A stretch of DNA of 64,000 bases, taken from assembly GCA_020831895.1 (NCBI GenBank), contig JAFIFS010000070.1, forward strand, positions 1 through 64,000, given 5' to 3'. A model generated the notes under the pieces. The model saw only the letters and a list, made by a program, of their open reading frames with translations, was not told where the DNA came from and ran no database searches. Shown here one piece after another: positions 37,764 to 49,649 of this stretch. Origin of the DNA: Chromatiales bacterium. Its GTDB lineage: Bacteria > Pseudomonadota > Gammaproteobacteria > Steroidobacterales > GCA-2729495. A program made the translations under genes and the position numbers. Each line of letters begins with the position of its first letter. Position 1 is the stretch's first letter.

Positions 37764-39748
37764 CAGGCGCGCGGATCCCGTGGGAGGGCTGGAACCCTGG
37801 CTGGCACAGGCCCGCCCGCCGCGCTGGCGGGTGCCGCCACAGGCACGCGGTAACGCCGGTCGGTCATCGCGACGAGGCCACCCAGTGCCATGATTGCGCT
37901 GCCGAGCCAGAGAAAGCTGATCAGCGGCTTGTACTGCAGCCGGAAACTCCAGGCATTCGCCCCCAGATCGTCGCCCAGCGCCACGAAAACGTCGCGCTGC
38001 ATGCGCGAATGTATCCCAGCCTCGGTCATCGGTGCAGTCTGGACGAAGTAGACACGCTTCTCGGGGAATACCGTTCCGACCGGCTGGCCATCCCTGCTGA
38101 TCGCCATCTCGGCCTGCATCGCGTCGAAATTCGGCCCCCGGACCGGGCGGATCGCGCGGAACGTGACCTCGTAATCGCCTATGGCTACGGTCTCACCCAG
38201 CCCTATACGCTGGTCTGTCTCGATGTCGAAGGAGGAGACGACGGTCACGCCGAGCACGAAGATACCCAGCCCGAAATGCGCGGTCAGCATGCCGGCGGCG
38301 CCCCGCGTGATGCGCGGCCCTCGGCCGAGCAGGCTGCGCACCGGGTCGATCAGCGCTGTACCGATCAGCCAGGCTGCGGCGATCACGCCGGCACCGGTCA
38401 ATACCGAATTGCTCCCGTAGACAGCCCACGGCAGTGCGATGCCGGCAACCAGGGCGAGCAGCGCAATCCATCGCAGGCGGCGCCAGAGCGGCGTCCAGCT
38501 GAACGACCGCCACGCCGTATGCATGCCTATCCCGACGAAAAGCAGCAGTGGCAGCATCGGAATGATGAAGGCGATGTCGAAGTACGGCGGGCCGACCGAG
38601 ATCTTGCCCATGTTCAGCGCGTCGAGGAACAGCGGATACAAGGTGCCCAGCAGTATCAGGCCCGTTGCCACGCACAGCAGCACGTTGTTAACCAGCAGGA
38701 AGCTCTCGCGGGAGAGTGGCTGGAAGCCGACGGCCCTGTCCAGCGTGGGTGCGCGCCATGCATAGAGCATGAGGGCGGCACCGACGACTAGCGTGAGGAA
38801 AACCAGTATGAACAACCCGCGGGAAGGATCGCTCGCGAACGAGTGAACCGACACCAGGACGCCCGAGCGCACGAGGAAAGTACCCAGCAGGCTGAAGGAG
38901 AAGGCCGCGATGGCCAGCAGCAGTGTCGTGCCCTTGAACAGTCCGCGCTTCTCGGTAACCGCCAGCGAGTGGATCAGCGCCGTGCCGACCAGCCAGGGCA
39001 TGAACGAAGCATTCTCGACCGGGTCCCAGAACCACCAGCCGCCCCAGCCGAGCTCGTAGTAGGCCCACCAGCTGCCCAGCGCGATGCCGATGGTCAGGAA
39101 GGTCCAGGCCGCTATCGTCCACGGCCGGGCCCACCGCGCCCAGGCCTGGTCAACGCGCCCGGCCAGCAGCGCAGCGGCGGCGAAACCGAAGGCCACGGCA
39201 AAGCCGACGTAGCCCATGTAGAGCATGGGCGGATGCAGCGCCATGGCCGGATCCTGCAGCAGCGGGTTCAGGTCGCGCCCGTCAATGGGAATCGGCCACA
39301 AGCGCTCGAACGGGTTCGAGGTAAACAGCGTGAAGCTCAGGAAGCCGATGCTGATGATCCCCATGACGCCGAGGATCCGGCTCGACATCTCAACCGGCAG
39401 CTGCCGGCTGAAAGCCGCGACGGCCGCGGTCCATATCGCCAGCACCAGTGCCCAGAGCACCAAAGAACCCTCGTGCCCGCCCCAGACGGCCGTGATGCGG
39501 TAGATCAGCGGCAGCTGGGTGTTGGAGTTCGCGGCCACGTACCAGACGGAGAAGTCGTGCTGGATGAAGGCCGCCGTCAGGATCGCGTAGGCGATTGCGA
39601 CGAAGACCAGCTGGCCTGCCGCCGCAGGCACAGCTATGGCCATCCAGCCTGCTCGGCCAGTCTGGGCACCGACAAGCGGGAAGAAGGCCTGGCAGATGGC
39701 CAGGCACAGCGCAATGATCAGGCAGATCTGTCCGAGCTCAGGCCACAC
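37763..39748 (-). CDS. ccmF: Heme lyase subunit CcmF
   Basis: A 661-residue multi-pass inner-membrane protein that attaches heme to apocytochrome c. The tryptophan-rich WWD domain is WGGWWFWDPVENASFMPWL, flanked by conserved His such as HEGSLVLW and DPAMALHPPMLYMGY; GTFLVRSGVLVSVHSFASDP is also standard. Length is normal. It starts 11 nt after ccmE ends. Confidence 0.97.
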   Translation of the reverse strand: MWPELGQICLIIALCLAICQAFFPLVGAQTGRAGWMAIAVPAAAGQLVFVAIAYAILTAAFIQHDFSVWYVAANSNTQLPLIYRITAVWGGHEGSLVLWALVLAIWTAAVAAFSRQLPVEMSSRILGVMGIISIGFLSFTLFTSNPFERLWPIPIDGRDLNPLLQDPAMALHPPMLYMGYVGFAVAFGFAAAALLAGRVDQAWARWARPWTIAAWTFLTIGIALGSWWAYYELGWGGWWFWDPVENASFMPWLVGTALIHSLAVTEKRGLFKGTTLLLAIAAFSFSLLGTFLVRSGVLVSVHSFASDPSRGLFILVFLTLVVGAALMLYAWRAPTLDRAVGFQPLSRESFLLVNNVLLCVATGLILLGTLYPLFLDALNMGKISVGPPYFDIAFIIPMLPLLLFVGIGMHTAWRSFSWTPLWRRLRWIALLALVAGIALPWAVYGSNSVLTGAGVIAAAWLIGTALIDPVRSLLGRGPRITRGAAGMLTAHFGLGIFVLGVTVVSSFDIETDQRIGLGETVAIGDYEVTFRAIRPVRGPNFDAMQAEMAISRDGQPVGTVFPEKRVYFVQTAPMTEAGIHSRMQRDVFVALGDDLGANAWSFRLQYKPLISFLWLGSAIMALGGLVAMTDRRYRVPVAAPASAAGGPVPARVPALPRDPRA

Positions 39749-39759
39749 GATGCTCTACC

Positions 39760-40224
39760 TCAGTATCCCGCCGGCTGTGCAGGCTTGCTGGGCAGCGCGT
39801 GCCCCTGGGCCGCGAGAGCCGCCGCGACTTCCGGCGACATGTAGTTTTCGTCGTGGCGGGCCAGGATCTCGTCAGCACGGAACATGCCCGACAGCGGGTC
39901 GAGCGTGCCGATCGCCACCACGCCCTGGTTCTCGCGAAACAGGTCGGGCAGCACGCCAATGTAGCTGACCGTCACGGTCCCGTTGCCGTCCGTCACATCG
40001 AACAGCAGTTCGATCTCACCCGGCTCGCGGCGCAGCGAACCCTCGGTGACGAGGCCGCCGAGACGAAAACGTCTGTCGAGGGGGGCCTCTCCGGCAGCCA
40101 CCTCGGTGGGGCTGAAGAAGTAGAGCCAGTTGTCCTGGAACGCCCGCAGCGCCAGCGTCACGGCGACGACCGCGCCGAGAAAAACCAGGCCGACACCCAC
40201 CATGCGGTACTGTCTTGGGGTCAT
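39760..40224 (-). CDS. ccmE: Heme chaperone CcmE
   Basis: A 154-residue periplasmic heme chaperone anchored by one N-terminal helix (about 8-28). The covalent heme ligand is His124 in LARHDENYMSPEV, with the nearby Tyr that axially binds heme. The OB-fold core RRFRLGGLVTEGSLRREPG and VSYIGVLPDLFRENQGVVA is conserved. The start overlaps the ccmD stop by 4 nt (ATGA). Confidence 0.96.
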   Translation of the reverse strand: MTPRQYRMVGVGLVFLGAVVAVTLALRAFQDNWLYFFSPTEVAAGEAPLDRRFRLGGLVTEGSLRREPGEIELLFDVTDGNGTVTVSYIGVLPDLFRENQGVVAIGTLDPLSGMFRADEILARHDENYMSPEVAAALAAQGHALPSKPAQPAGY

Positions 40225-40394
40225 CCCTCACCACTCCTGCGAGACTGACGCGCCAGCCTGCGAGCCAGCCGTTCACGCGTCCACTTCTCCCCGCGACGTG
40301 CTGCCACGACGTTTGCCGCCAGCACCACGGCCGAGATACCAAAGGCCGCCCAGACATACGGCCCATGCCCGCCCATCGCCAGAAATTCAGCCAA
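40221..40394 (-). CDS. ccmD: Heme exporter protein CcmD (TTG start)
   Basis: A 57-residue single-helix membrane protein that releases heme-loaded CcmE from the CcmABC complex. Translation from the TTG directly after the ccmC stop gives AEFLAMGGHGPYVWAAFGI, the classic CcmD start, then one helix and a very basic tail (RRLARQSRRSGEG). With ATG-only rules the frame would begin inside the helix lead (MGGHG, 40376). The stop overlaps the ccmE start. This gene completes the operon. Confidence 0.9.
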   Translation of the reverse strand: MAEFLAMGGHGPYVWAAFGISAVVLAANVVAARRGEKWTRERLARRLARQSRRSGEG

Positions 40395-41150
40395 TCAGTT
40401 TATCCCGTGTTTCATCTCGCCGCGCAGCAATTCCTGCACCCAGCGGGCGTGGAACTCGCGCTCCAGCACCTGGCTGCGCACACGGCTGAACAAAAGCCCC
40501 ATGAACAGCAGCTGGTAGGCCACGATCATCACCAGCAGCGGCCACAGCATGTCGCCCGTTATGGAAGGGCCGCCCGCCTTCATGATGGTACGGCCCTGGT
40601 GCAGCGTGTTCCACCAGACGACAGAGAAATGGATGATCGGGACGTTCACCACGCCGACGATCGCCAGCAGGCCGCTGGCGCGGTCGGCCCGGGCCACATC
40701 ATCGAAAGCACTGCGCAGAGCCATATATCCAAGGAACAGAAAAAGCAGGATAAGTTCCGAAGTCAGCCGCGGATCCCAGTCCCAGTAGGTGCCCCAGGTG
40801 GGCTTGCCCCACACCGCACCGGTTACCAGCGCGAGGAAGGTAAAGGATGCCCCGATCGGTGCGCAGGAGGCAGCCACCGCATGCGCGAGCTTGATGCGCC
40901 AGATCAGGCCGATCGCTGCAGCCACCGCCATCAGCAGGTACACGGCCATGGACAGGTAGGCACTGGGCACGTGAACGTAGATGATCCGGAAGCTGTTGCC
41001 CTGCAGATAATCCGGTGGCGCCAGCACCAGGCCGCCATAGAGCCCGATCAGCAGCAGCGGCACCGAGGCATAGAGAAACCAGGGGGAAATGATGCCGGAG
41101 ATGCGATAAAAATGCGGCGGTGAGGCCAGCTGATAGAACCAGGTCCACAT
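40395..41150 (-). CDS. ccmC: Heme exporter protein CcmC
   Basis: A 251-residue, six-helix inner-membrane protein that loads heme onto CcmE. The WWD-type domain is GAVWGKPTWGTYWDWDPRLT, with heme-ligand His in IIYVHVPSAYLSM and HFSVVWWNTLHQG. The ATG at 41150 (WTWFYQLASPPHFY) fits the family; upstream codons belong to ccmB in another frame. It begins 13 nt after ccmB ends. Confidence 0.96.
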   Translation of the reverse strand: MWTWFYQLASPPHFYRISGIISPWFLYASVPLLLIGLYGGLVLAPPDYLQGNSFRIIYVHVPSAYLSMAVYLLMAVAAAIGLIWRIKLAHAVAASCAPIGASFTFLALVTGAVWGKPTWGTYWDWDPRLTSELILLFLFLGYMALRSAFDDVARADRASGLLAIVGVVNVPIIHFSVVWWNTLHQGRTIMKAGGPSITGDMLWPLLVMIVAYQLLFMGLLFSRVRSQVLEREFHARWVQELLRGEMKHGIN

Positions 41151-41163
41151 CAGGTGTCTTCCA

Positions 41164-41838
41164 TCAATCCAGGCTGATCCGAATCGCCGCGGCGGCGGCC
41201 AGTGGCGCCAGCGGCAGCGCCAGCGCCAGCAGCGCCCCGAGCAGGTAGAAGATCCCGGTGACGTCGTCCCCGCCTGCGGCCATATCCGTGGCCCTTGCGC
41301 CAATCATCAGCACTGGCACCATCAGCGGAGTGACCAGTAGCGCAAGGAGCGCGCCGGCATGGCGAAGGCCTGCCGTCAGCGCTGCCCCGATCGCCCCGAT
41401 CAGGCTCAGCACCGGGGTGCCCAGCAGCAGGCTGATCACCAGCGCCCAAGTGCCTGCTGCAGGCAGATGGTAGGTGATCCCGGCGACCGGTGCCAGCAAC
41501 ACCAGCGGCACGCCAGTCACGAGCCAGTGCGCCAGGATTTTGGCGAGCATCAGCCAGGGCAGAGGCACGGGCTGCAGGACAAGCTGTTCCAGCGTACCGT
41601 CCTCGAGGTCGGCGCGGAACAGCGCCCCGAGCGACATCAGTGTGGCGAGCAGTGCCGAAATCCACAGTACTCCGGGCCCGATGATCCGCAATACCTCGGG
41701 GCGCGGGCTGAGGGCCAGCGGATAAAGTGTAATGACGATCAGGAAAAACAGCAGCGGACTCGCCACATCCGCCCGCCGCCTCATGACCACCTGCAGGTCG
41801 CGCTGCAACACCGCACTGAAGCGGGATAGCGGGCTCAA
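41164..41838 (-). CDS. ccmB: Heme exporter permease CcmB
   Basis: A 224-residue, six-helix permease partner of the ATPase CcmA. RFSAVLQRDLQVVMRRRADV at the N-terminus, then FFLIVITLYPLALSP, LFRADLEDGTLEQLVLQPVP and LGTPVLSLIGAIGAALTAG are typical. It starts at a TTG overlapping the ccmA stop (TTGA), so translation is coupled. Confidence 0.95.
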   Translation of the reverse strand: MSPLSRFSAVLQRDLQVVMRRRADVASPLLFFLIVITLYPLALSPRPEVLRIIGPGVLWISALLATLMSLGALFRADLEDGTLEQLVLQPVPLPWLMLAKILAHWLVTGVPLVLLAPVAGITYHLPAAGTWALVISLLLGTPVLSLIGAIGAALTAGLRHAGALLALLVTPLMVPVLMIGARATDMAAGGDDVTGIFYLLGALLALALPLAPLAAAAAIRISLD

Positions 41839-42452
41839 CTGAATGCCCCCAGGCGCAGTTCGACACGGGGCCTGAGGCGCGCACCCAGCTCGAGATGGGC
41901 GGCGATCACGGCGATGCCCCCTCCCCCGATGTGGTCTGCCACCAGCGCTTCCAGCAGTTCACGGCCCGCCGCATCGAGGTTAGTGAAGGGCTCGTCCAGT
42001 ACCCAGACCGGGGCCCTGGCCAGGTGCAGACGAGCCATGGCCAGGCGACGCTGCTGTCCTGCGGACAGCTGGCGGACCTCGACATCAAGGCGCTCGCCGA
42101 GCCCGAGCCTGGCAGCCAGGGGCTCGAGCCCGTCATGCGCCCCGTCCAGCATGGCGGCGAAGAAGCGCAGATTCTGCAGCACCGTCAGCTCGCGCTTGAC
42201 GCCCGGCAGGTGCCCGAGCCAAGCGAACAGGGGCCGACCGTCCGGCAGGGCCGAGGGTGGTGGCCCACCGTCCCAGGAGACCTGCCCGCACTCCGGCTCG
42301 ATGAAGCCAACGATGACGCGCAGCAGCGTGGTCTTGCCCGATCCGTTGGCGCCGGTGACCAGCAGCACGTTGCCGGGAGTCACGCTGAAGCCAAGGTCAG
42401 CGAACAGGCAATGATCGCCGCGCCAGAGCATCAGATCTTTAGCTTGCAGCAA
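41835..42452 (-). CDS. ccmA: Heme exporter ATPase CcmA
   Basis: A 205-residue ABC ATPase powering CcmE release. Walker A GANGSGKTTLLRVI (residues 34-47), signature LSAGQQRRLAMARL, Walker B VWVLDEPFTNLD, and a His-switch region near IAVIAAH are present. It is the first gene of ccmABCDEFGHI. Upstream on its strand, TTGACT near 42480 could be a -35 box, but I see no good -10 at 17 nt. Confidence 0.95.
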   Translation of the reverse strand: MLQAKDLMLWRGDHCLFADLGFSVTPGNVLLVTGANGSGKTTLLRVIVGFIEPECGQVSWDGGPPPSALPDGRPLFAWLGHLPGVKRELTVLQNLRFFAAMLDGAHDGLEPLAARLGLGERLDVEVRQLSAGQQRRLAMARLHLARAPVWVLDEPFTNLDAAGRELLEALVADHIGGGGIAVIAAHLELGARLRPRVELRLGAFS

Positions 42453-42495
42453 TATCAGGGCCTTAGAAAAAATAATTCAGTCAAATTTTTACTAA

Positions 42496-42514
42496 GCTGC
42501 GGCCAGGCCGCAGC
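42496..42514. repeat. Perfect inverted repeat upstream of ccmA
   Basis: GCTGCGGCC at 42496-42504 is followed after one base by its exact complement GGCCGCAGC (42506-42514). It lies in the 190-nt divergent gap between ccmA and the APH/P-loop gene, next to an AT-rich stretch (42470-42495). It may be an operator or an RNA hairpin; no U tract follows on either strand. Nothing else is recognisable in this gap. Confidence 0.45.
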
Positions 42515-42642
42515 CTGTACTGCGGGACCGGGAACCCGGCTTTTGCTCCGCCGCGGCGGGCAGCCTACACTGCCGGCCAGATTTTTGCCCTGCCAATTTC
42601 GGCCTTCGCAGACTCCTCCCCCGGTCCTGGAGAGGCCTGGCC

Positions 42643-44172
42643 ATGCAGAACGAGCTGATCAGTAATCTTTCCAGAGCGACCGCCTGGCCCGGCAACCCGG
42701 CCCCGGCCAGGCTGGTCGAGACCCACATTTCCTGGCTGCTGCTTGCCGGAGATTTTGCCTACAAGATCAAGAAACCCCTGGACCTCGGGTTTCTCGACTT
42801 CAGCCAGCTGGAGCAGCGCCGTGAGGCCTGCCAAGAGGAACTGCGCCTCAACCGGCGCCTGGCAGCGGACATCTACCTGGAGGTGCTTCCGATCAGCGGC
42901 ACACCTGCCTCGCCGAGGCCTGGCGATCCCTCTGACCCTATAGAGTACGCCGTTGCGATGCGTCGCTTCCCCGATGACGCCGTGCTGACCATACAACTGT
43001 CTGACGGCAAACTATCGATGGAGGACTGCCGCCAGCTGGGTCGCGATATCGCAGTGTTCCATGACGGGCTTGCCCCCGACCTCTCGCGCGGCTGCCCGGA
43101 TAGCGTCTGGGAGCCTGTTGCAGACAGCCTGAACATGCTGGCTGAGCTGGGCGTGCCCTGTTCCGGCAGCGACGGGCTCGATACCCTCCGGAGCAGCCTT
43201 TCCCGCCGCTACAGCGGCGCGTCAGGTCTGCTGCAACAACGCCAGGCTGCCGGGCGGGTCCGCGAGTGTCATGGTGACCTGCACCTGGGCAACCTCGTCA
43301 GGCTGCCGCGCGGGATCGTGCCCTTCGATGCGCTGGAGTTCGATCCGGATCTGCGCTGGACCGACGTGATGGCGGAGGTCGCCTTCCTGCTGATGGATCT
43401 GGGTGTCCGCGAGCGCTGCGACCTCGCCCACGCGTTTCTCGATGGTTATCTGGCACAGAGCGGCGATTTCGATGGGCTCCCCCTGTTGCCACTTCTACTG
43501 GCCGCACGTGCGCTGGTCAGGGCCAAGGTCACTTTGCTGGCACCCGACGGCACGCAGCCGGCTGCCCGCGCTGCCTGCCGCAAACTGCTGCAGTTCGCCG
43601 CCAGGCCTGCCCTGCTGCCGCGCCAGCCCCAGCTGCTGCTCGTCTGCGGCCCGTCCGGCACCGGCAAGACCTGGCTGGCACGCCAGCTTTCCGCACCCCT
43701 GTCGGCGATTCACCTGCGCTCCGACGTGGAGCGCAAGCGGCTGGCCGGGCTCGCCGAGCAGGCCAGCTCGCATTCAGCTCCGGGCCAGGGGCTGTACACG
43801 ACAGAGCGGTCTCTGGCGACCTACGAGCGGCTGGCCAGACTCGCCGGAATCGTCCTGGATGCCGGCTTCAGCGTGCTGGTGGATGCCGCCGCACTCGAGG
43901 CCGAACAGCGCGCCGGACTGCTCGAGGTGGCGCACGCGCACGGCGTACCCGGGACACTGGTCTGGCTGCACGGGCCAGAAGCGCTGCTCCGGCAGCGTAT
44001 CAGCACGCGGATCGCTGCCGGCAATGACGCCTCGGAAGCCACGCTGGCAGTCCTGATCGCCCAGCTCTCAGGCCTTGATCCGCCCTGTCATGACGAGGCG
44101 GCCAGGGTAGTCAGCCTCGATGTGAGCCAGCGCATCGATGTCCCGGAACTGGTCGAGAAGCTGCTGGCCTGA
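42643..44172 (+). CDS. APH-like kinase domain fused to P-loop ATPase
   Basis: A 509-residue cytoplasmic protein. The first part (about 1-300) resembles an aminoglycoside-phosphotransferase fold: ISWLLLAGDFAYKIKKPLDL, FLDFSQLEQRREACQEELRLN, the catalytic loop CHGDLHLGNLV (near 210) and the metal Asp region ALEFDPDLRWTDVMAEVAFL. The second part (about 330-509) is an AAA_33 or kinase-like P-loop, CGPSGTGKTWLARQL (336-343 core). The family is widespread in proteobacteria with an unknown substrate. It is divergent from ccmA. Confidence 0.85.
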   Translation: MQNELISNLSRATAWPGNPAPARLVETHISWLLLAGDFAYKIKKPLDLGFLDFSQLEQRREACQEELRLNRRLAADIYLEVLPISGTPASPRPGDPSDPIEYAVAMRRFPDDAVLTIQLSDGKLSMEDCRQLGRDIAVFHDGLAPDLSRGCPDSVWEPVADSLNMLAELGVPCSGSDGLDTLRSSLSRRYSGASGLLQQRQAAGRVRECHGDLHLGNLVRLPRGIVPFDALEFDPDLRWTDVMAEVAFLLMDLGVRERCDLAHAFLDGYLAQSGDFDGLPLLPLLLAARALVRAKVTLLAPDGTQPAARAACRKLLQFAARPALLPRQPQLLLVCGPSGTGKTWLARQLSAPLSAIHLRSDVERKRLAGLAEQASSHSAPGQGLYTTERSLATYERLARLAGIVLDAGFSVLVDAAALEAEQRAGLLEVAHAHGVPGTLVWLHGPEALLRQRISTRIAAGNDASEATLAVLIAQLSGLDPPCHDEAARVVSLDVSQRIDVPELVEKLLA

Positions 44173-44236
44173 TCCGGACCCGGCACTGCTGGCTTATCAT
44201 GTGGCGGTATTGGCGCGGACGAAGGAGGATCAGGAG

Positions 44237-44722
44237 ATGGGCTTTGCACTCTCGGACCTGAAGCTGGTCAGTAACGCATTCAGCGACGGTGCGGCTATCC
44301 CGCGCCGGCATACGGGGGAAGCCGATGACATATCGCCTGCCCTAGCCTGGTCCAACGCGCCGGAAGGCATACGGTCCTGGGCCCTCGTGTGCCACGACCC
44401 CGACGCGCCCCTGGTAGGCAGCGATGGCGGCTATGGCTTCGTGCACTGGGTGCTGTACAACCTTCCCGCGCACTGCCGCTCACTGGAAGAAGGAACACGC
44501 GAGGGAACGGCGGGAAAGAACGATTTCGGCAAGCAAGGCTATGGCGGGCCGATGCCGCCGCCCGGCCACGGCACGCATCGTTACTACTTCTGGCTGCTGG
44601 CACTCGACAGTGACCGCGAGCTGCCGGCGGGGCTGACGCTGCGCGAACTGCTGACCGGGATCGAGCCGGCGGTGAAGGCAATGAACCGGCTGGTTGGCAC
44701 CTACCGTCGGGACAAGTCGTGA
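44237..44722 (+). CDS. YbhB/YbcL-type PEBP-like protein
   Basis: A 161-residue protein of the phosphatidylethanolamine-binding/Raf-kinase-inhibitor-like family. Key blocks are SPALAWSNAPEGIRSWALVC, HDPDAPLVG, FVHWVLYNLP, NDFGKQGYGGPMPPPGHGTH and YYFWLLAL, which form the anion-binding pocket. No signal peptide is present, so it is cytoplasmic, as is E. coli YbhB. The ATG at 44237 has GGAGGATCAGGAG upstream. Biological role unknown. Confidence 0.92.
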   Translation: MGFALSDLKLVSNAFSDGAAIPRRHTGEADDISPALAWSNAPEGIRSWALVCHDPDAPLVGSDGGYGFVHWVLYNLPAHCRSLEEGTREGTAGKNDFGKQGYGGPMPPPGHGTHRYYFWLLALDSDRELPAGLTLRELLTGIEPAVKAMNRLVGTYRRDKS

Positions 44723-44753
44723 CCGGAAGCGCTGCGGCCGGAGACGACGGCAC

Positions 44754-45235
44754 TTGAAACCAGCGGCACTGCTCAAGTTCCGCGCGGTGCCGCCAGCCTG
44801 GATTGTGCCGGCCGCCCTCCTCTCCTGGGCGCTGCATACCTGGGCTCCGGTCATGCAGCTGCTCGAACGGCCCCTCAGCATCATGCTGGCGCTGCTGGCT
44901 TTCGCCGCCAGCCTGCTGCTGACCGGCCAGGCCGCAAAGACGCTAGCACGCCACGACACGACCATCTATCCGAATGGCGAGTCGACCAGGCTCGTGACGG
45001 CAGGCCCGTTCAGGTTCACCCGCAACCCGATGTACCTGGGCATGACGCTCATCGTGCTCGGCGTGGCGCTGCTGCTCGGCAGCCTGACCGCCCTGCTTGG
45101 CGTCCCCTTCTTCATGCTCGCGGTCCAGCAGCTGTTCATCATTCCGGAGGAGCAGCGCCTGGGCGGCTGGTTCGGTGAGGACTACCGCCGCTACTGCGCG
45201 CGGGTCGCGCGCTGGCTGCCGCTGCCGCCGCGCCG

Positions 45236-45239
<4 letters not shown>
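44754..45239 (+). CDS. Isoprenylcysteine methyltransferase-like membrane protein
   Basis: A 161-residue inner-membrane protein with four or five helices and the C-terminal SAM-dependent methyltransferase motif of the ICMT/PEMT family: LVTAGPFRFTRNPMYLGMTL and EEQRLGGWFGEDYRRYCARV. Substrate unknown, because bacteria lack prenylated-protein targets of that kind. The TTG at 44754, with GGAG upstream, fits the first helix (KPAALLKFRAVPPAW); an ATG at 44694 lies inside the previous gene. The stop overlaps the remnant of the convergent pseudogene. Confidence 0.82.
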
Positions 45240-48823
<3,584 letters not shown>

Positions 48824-48848
48824 AGCTGCCTTGCTCGCAGGACTTTGC

Positions 48849-48992
48849 CTACAGCGGCGGCGGCGAGCTCCGGCCGGAGATCAGGAAAACCAGGGCGAGT
48901 ACCAGGCCGACAAGTAACAGGATCCAGGCAATATTGGTTGCGACGCCCGCGACGATGGCCACGACCGGAAACACAAGTACCCAGTAGAGCTT
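48849..48992 (-). CDS. Possible 47-residue membrane peptide lacking a start codon
   Basis: This frame, read right to left, encodes a strongly hydrophobic peptide of two membrane spans (KLYWVLVFPVVAIVAGVATN, then IAWILLLVGLVLALVFLIS) ending in GRSSPPPL and TAG at 48849-48851. A perfect ribosome site AAAGGAG lies 6 nt before its first codon, yet that codon is AAG, not ATG, and a stop lies just upstream. Either the start was lost by mutation, or the base is wrong, or a GTG seven codons in is used. It could also be chance. No homolog is recognised. Confidence 0.35.
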   Translation of the reverse strand, partial: KLYWVLVFPVVAIVAGVATNIAWILLLVGLVLALVFLISGRSSPPPL

Positions 48993-49056
48993 GGTTTGCT
49001 CCTTTATCGTTCAAGGTGCCCGGCAACAAGCTACCCTGAGCCTGCGCGGATTTTCC

Positions 49057-49096
49057 TTAACATGGGTTAAAGCATTTTCCTGCCGGAAAAGGCAGG
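49057..49096. repeat. Nested inverted repeats in a gene-poor stretch
   Basis: The 324 nt from 48993 to 49316 hold no gene I can defend. They contain TTAAC-ATGG-GTTAA (49057-49070), a symmetric operator-like site. Just beyond it are two mutually exclusive hairpins: TTTTCC with GGAAAA (49075-49090), and CCTGCC with GGCAGG (49079-49096). On the minus strand, a 65-residue frame ending near 49112 looks faintly protein-like but lacks a convincing start. Confidence 0.4.
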
Positions 49097-49316
49097 GTGG
49101 AAAAGAGCCCATCAATGGGGAGAAGGGATGAAGCAGTACCAGAAGGGGCCGGCCTCCAGCGCCTCAATGCGCCCGTCCGCCGGAAACGGGACAAGCGGAG
49201 CGACAGCGAAATCATGCGCGCCAGGGGCAATATCCACCAACTGGTGCCCGGCATCCGGGAGGAGCAGGCCACCAGGAGCCAGCTGCCAGGCGGCTCCCCA
49301 AGCTGATGGAGGAACC

Positions 49317-49526
49317 GTGAAAGGTGAACGGATGAGAATACGGGCTGCTGGCATCGCCCTCGCCTCACTGCTGGTATTGAGTGCCGCTGCATGCCGGGAT
49401 CCCGGCCCCGCCGAGCAGGCCGGCCGCGAGATCGACGAGGCAGCAGAGGACGCACGCGACTCTCTGGACCGTTTTGGTCGCGAGATCGAGGAAGCACTCG
49501 AGGACGCCAAGGAAGAGCTCGACTGA
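49317..49526 (+). CDS. Small putative envelope lipoprotein
   Basis: A 69-residue protein. A signal peptide (RIRAAGIALASLLVLSAAAC) ends in a Cys that could be lipidated, though Ala at -3 makes the lipobox atypical. The mature part is short and highly acidic with a predicted helix or coiled coil (REIDEAAEDARDSLDRFG and so on). GTG 49317 has GGAGG 4 nt upstream and was chosen; ATG 49332 is possible. Function unknown. The gene ends 12 nt before the 3' end of the tRNA-Leu gene, which is on the other strand. Confidence 0.65.
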   Translation: MKGERMRIRAAGIALASLLVLSAAACRDPGPAEQAGREIDEAAEDARDSLDRFGREIEEALEDAKEELD

Positions 49527-49538
49527 CGCCTGCTGGCC

Positions 49539-49625
49539 TGGTGCCCGGGGCCGGACTCGAACCGGCACGGAGTTGCCTCCAGCAGATTTTAAGTCTGCGG
49601 CGTCTACCAGTTCCGCCACCCGGGC
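49539..49625 (-). tRNA. tRNA-Leu (anticodon TAA)
   Basis: An 87-nt gene on the minus strand with acceptor GCCCGGG pairing to CCCGGGC, a D-arm TGGCGGAACTGGTAGACGC, anticodon loop CTTAAAA with anticodon TAA, a long class II variable arm and the TPsiC sequence GGTTCGAGTCC. CCA is encoded at 49541-49539. Confidence 0.96.
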
Positions 49626-49649
49626 AGGTTCGGGTGTAAAGGTACAGCC

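Noticed and set aside
38843-39844. 333-codon open frame opposite ccmF
   Set aside because: The sequence is rich in R, Q, G and H as expected of antisense to a membrane-protein gene; ccmF is certain here.
49112-49316. Minus-strand frame ending in WYCFIPSPH before the small lipoprotein
   Set aside because: It looks slightly protein-like but has no start codon with a ribosome site and no recognisable family; left as unassigned.
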